This document shows positions 5,758 through 6,393 of a stretch of DNA of 6,393 nucleotides, in pieces. The position numbers were made by a program, and so were the translations under genes. Source of the stretch: Elusimicrobia bacterium RIFOXYB2_FULL_49_7 (GTDB taxonomy: Bacteria > Fibrobacterota > OXYB2-FULL-49-7); the NCBI GenBank assembly GCA_001800515.1, contig MGVN01000164.1, positions 1-6,393 of the forward strand, read 5' to 3'. Position 1 is the stretch's first letter. Every line of letters begins with the position of its first letter. The notes under the pieces were generated by a model that saw only the letters and a program-made list of their open reading frames with translations, was not told the DNA's origin and ran no database searches.

Positions 5758-6393
5758 CCATAATAATAATCGTACAGGTACTTGGGGATATAATACTGGA
5801 CGTTCGTAAGCACAAACCCGATAATGTTCGCCCGCGCCTGCGCAAGCATACCGTGCGCGCGCAGCGCTTCCTCGCGCTGGGTACGCTCCGCCTGCACGAT
5901 TAAAACGACGCCGTCGCACAACCGCGACAGTATGCTGGCATCTGGCAGATTTAAAACAGGCGGCGCATCAACTATCACGGCATCGAACGACGTCGAACCT
6001 TTGTTGAGCAGCTGCTCCATCGCGCGCGACCCCAAAAGCTCCGCGGGGCGCACCGGCCTTGTGCCGCAGGGAATAAGCGTAAGGTTTTTTATCTGCGTCC
6101 TTGCAAACGCGGCTTCCATAAGCATGGAGCCGTGCAGCAGCGTGGAAAGCCCCGGGCTTTGCGGGACGGAAAGATGCTCGTGCAGTATGCCGCGGCGCAG
6201 ATCGGCGTCAATAAGAAGCGTGTTCATGCCGCTGTCGGCCAGGGCGATGGCAAGATTCATGCTCGTAGTGCTTTTTCCCTCTGAATGGACTGAACTTGTT
6301 ATCATCAGTTTGCGCAGCGCGGCCTGCTCGCTGTAATGTTGTATGTTGGTGCGTACAATACGGAATTCTTCCGCTATGGCGCACTTCGGCTCA
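5751..6393 (-). CDS. BY-kinase (CpsD/Wzc-type tyrosine kinase) domain, C-terminal part (runs off right edge)
   Basis: The visible 213 residues are the catalytic domain of a bacterial tyrosine autokinase that controls polysaccharide polymerisation and export. In order: the helix AEEFRIVRTNI (7-17), equivalent to the family's 'E.FR.LRTNI'; Walker A TSSVHSEGKSTTS (32-44, lysine K40); Walker A' LLIDADLRR (59-67); RPAELLGS (115-122); and Walker B DAVIVDAPP (137-145). The protein ends in a tyrosine cluster, YYIPKYLYDYYYGR (200-213), with seven tyrosines, the expected autophosphorylation tail. The beginning is outside the window, so it cannot be told whether this is a stand-alone CpsD/CapB-type cytoplasmic kinase or the C-terminus of a Wzc/GumC-type protein with a Wzz membrane domain. 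The frame is open to the edge; an internal ATG at 6305 would cut off the conserved EEFR helix and is not the start. It is the first visible gene of the string. Confidence 0.93.
   Translation of the reverse strand, partial: EPKCAIAEEFRIVRTNIQHYSEQAALRKLMITSSVHSEGKSTTSMNLAIALADSGMNTLLIDADLRRGILHEHLSVPQSPGLSTLLHGSMLMEAAFARTQIKNLTLIPCGTRPVRPAELLGSRAMEQLLNKGSTSFDAVIVDAPPVLNLPDASILSRLCDGVVLIVQAERTQREEALRAHGMLAQARANIIGFVLTNVQYYIPKYLYDYYYGR

Larger units (their letters stand above)
1..6393 (-). other. Polysaccharide biosynthesis operon segment, seven co-directional genes
   Basis: All seven genes lie on the minus strand, with junctions of 6, 20, -4, -4, 2 and 2 bases and no room for internal promoters or terminators outside coding sequence. 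This is strong evidence for a single transcript. The promoter should lie beyond the right edge and the terminator beyond the left edge. No glycosyltransferase, polymerase or sugar-nucleotide enzyme is present in this part. Confidence 0.85.

Noticed and set aside
5313..5903. A 196-codon plus-strand open frame across the FemAB-like/kinase junction
   Set aside because: It crosses two real genes on the other strand, has a low-complexity basic product and shows no family motif.
5751..6305. A complete short kinase starting at the ATG at 6305
   Set aside because: The conserved EEFRIVRTNI helix lies upstream of this methionine in the same open frame, so the gene continues past the right edge.
694..6393. 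An exosortase (XrtA/PEP-CTERM) type exopolysaccharide locus
   Set aside because: Those loci also carry a tyrosine kinase, a FemAB-like protein and a deacetylase, but this deacetylase lacks the typical 'TVDVED' opening of the exosortase-associated type, and no exosortase or PEP-CTERM protein is visible.

Overview
The window is one tightly packed minus-strand gene string from an exopolysaccharide or capsule biosynthesis locus. Read in transcription order (right to left) it holds seven genes: the C-terminal part of a bacterial tyrosine kinase (CpsD/Wzc type), a FemAB/BioF2-like acyltransferase, a radical SAM protein with a SPASM-like tail, a small GNAT acetyltransferase, a second FemAB/BioF2-like acyltransferase, a NodB-type polysaccharide deacetylase, and the N-terminal part of a Wzx-like flippase. 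The first and last genes run off the window. Gaps between genes are 6, 20, -4, -4, 2 and 2 bases. No promoter, terminator, RNA gene, repeat array or mobile element is visible, so the window looks like the middle of a longer operon. No stretch over 300 bases lacks a gene.

The organism cannot be named from this sequence. Base composition is intermediate, isoleucine ATA codons are frequent, and ribosome binding sites are mostly AAAGGA or GGAAGGA. The gene set is that of a Wzx/Wzy-type polysaccharide locus in a Gram-negative or uncultivated lineage, in the style of loci from Deltaproteobacteria, Nitrospirota and related candidate phyla. That placement is inference only.

Working model: the kinase regulates chain assembly and export, and the flippase moves a lipid-linked repeat unit across the inner membrane. 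Between them lie five modifying enzymes, none with an obvious signal peptide: three acyl-transfer enzymes, one deacetylase and one radical SAM enzyme. They plausibly decorate the glycan or its precursor on the cytoplasmic side before flipping. The families are well supported by motifs; the substrates are unknown. No glycosyltransferase or polymerase lies in the window, so those should be sought on either side. The least explained part is the radical SAM enzyme together with the two divergent FemAB-like proteins around it.
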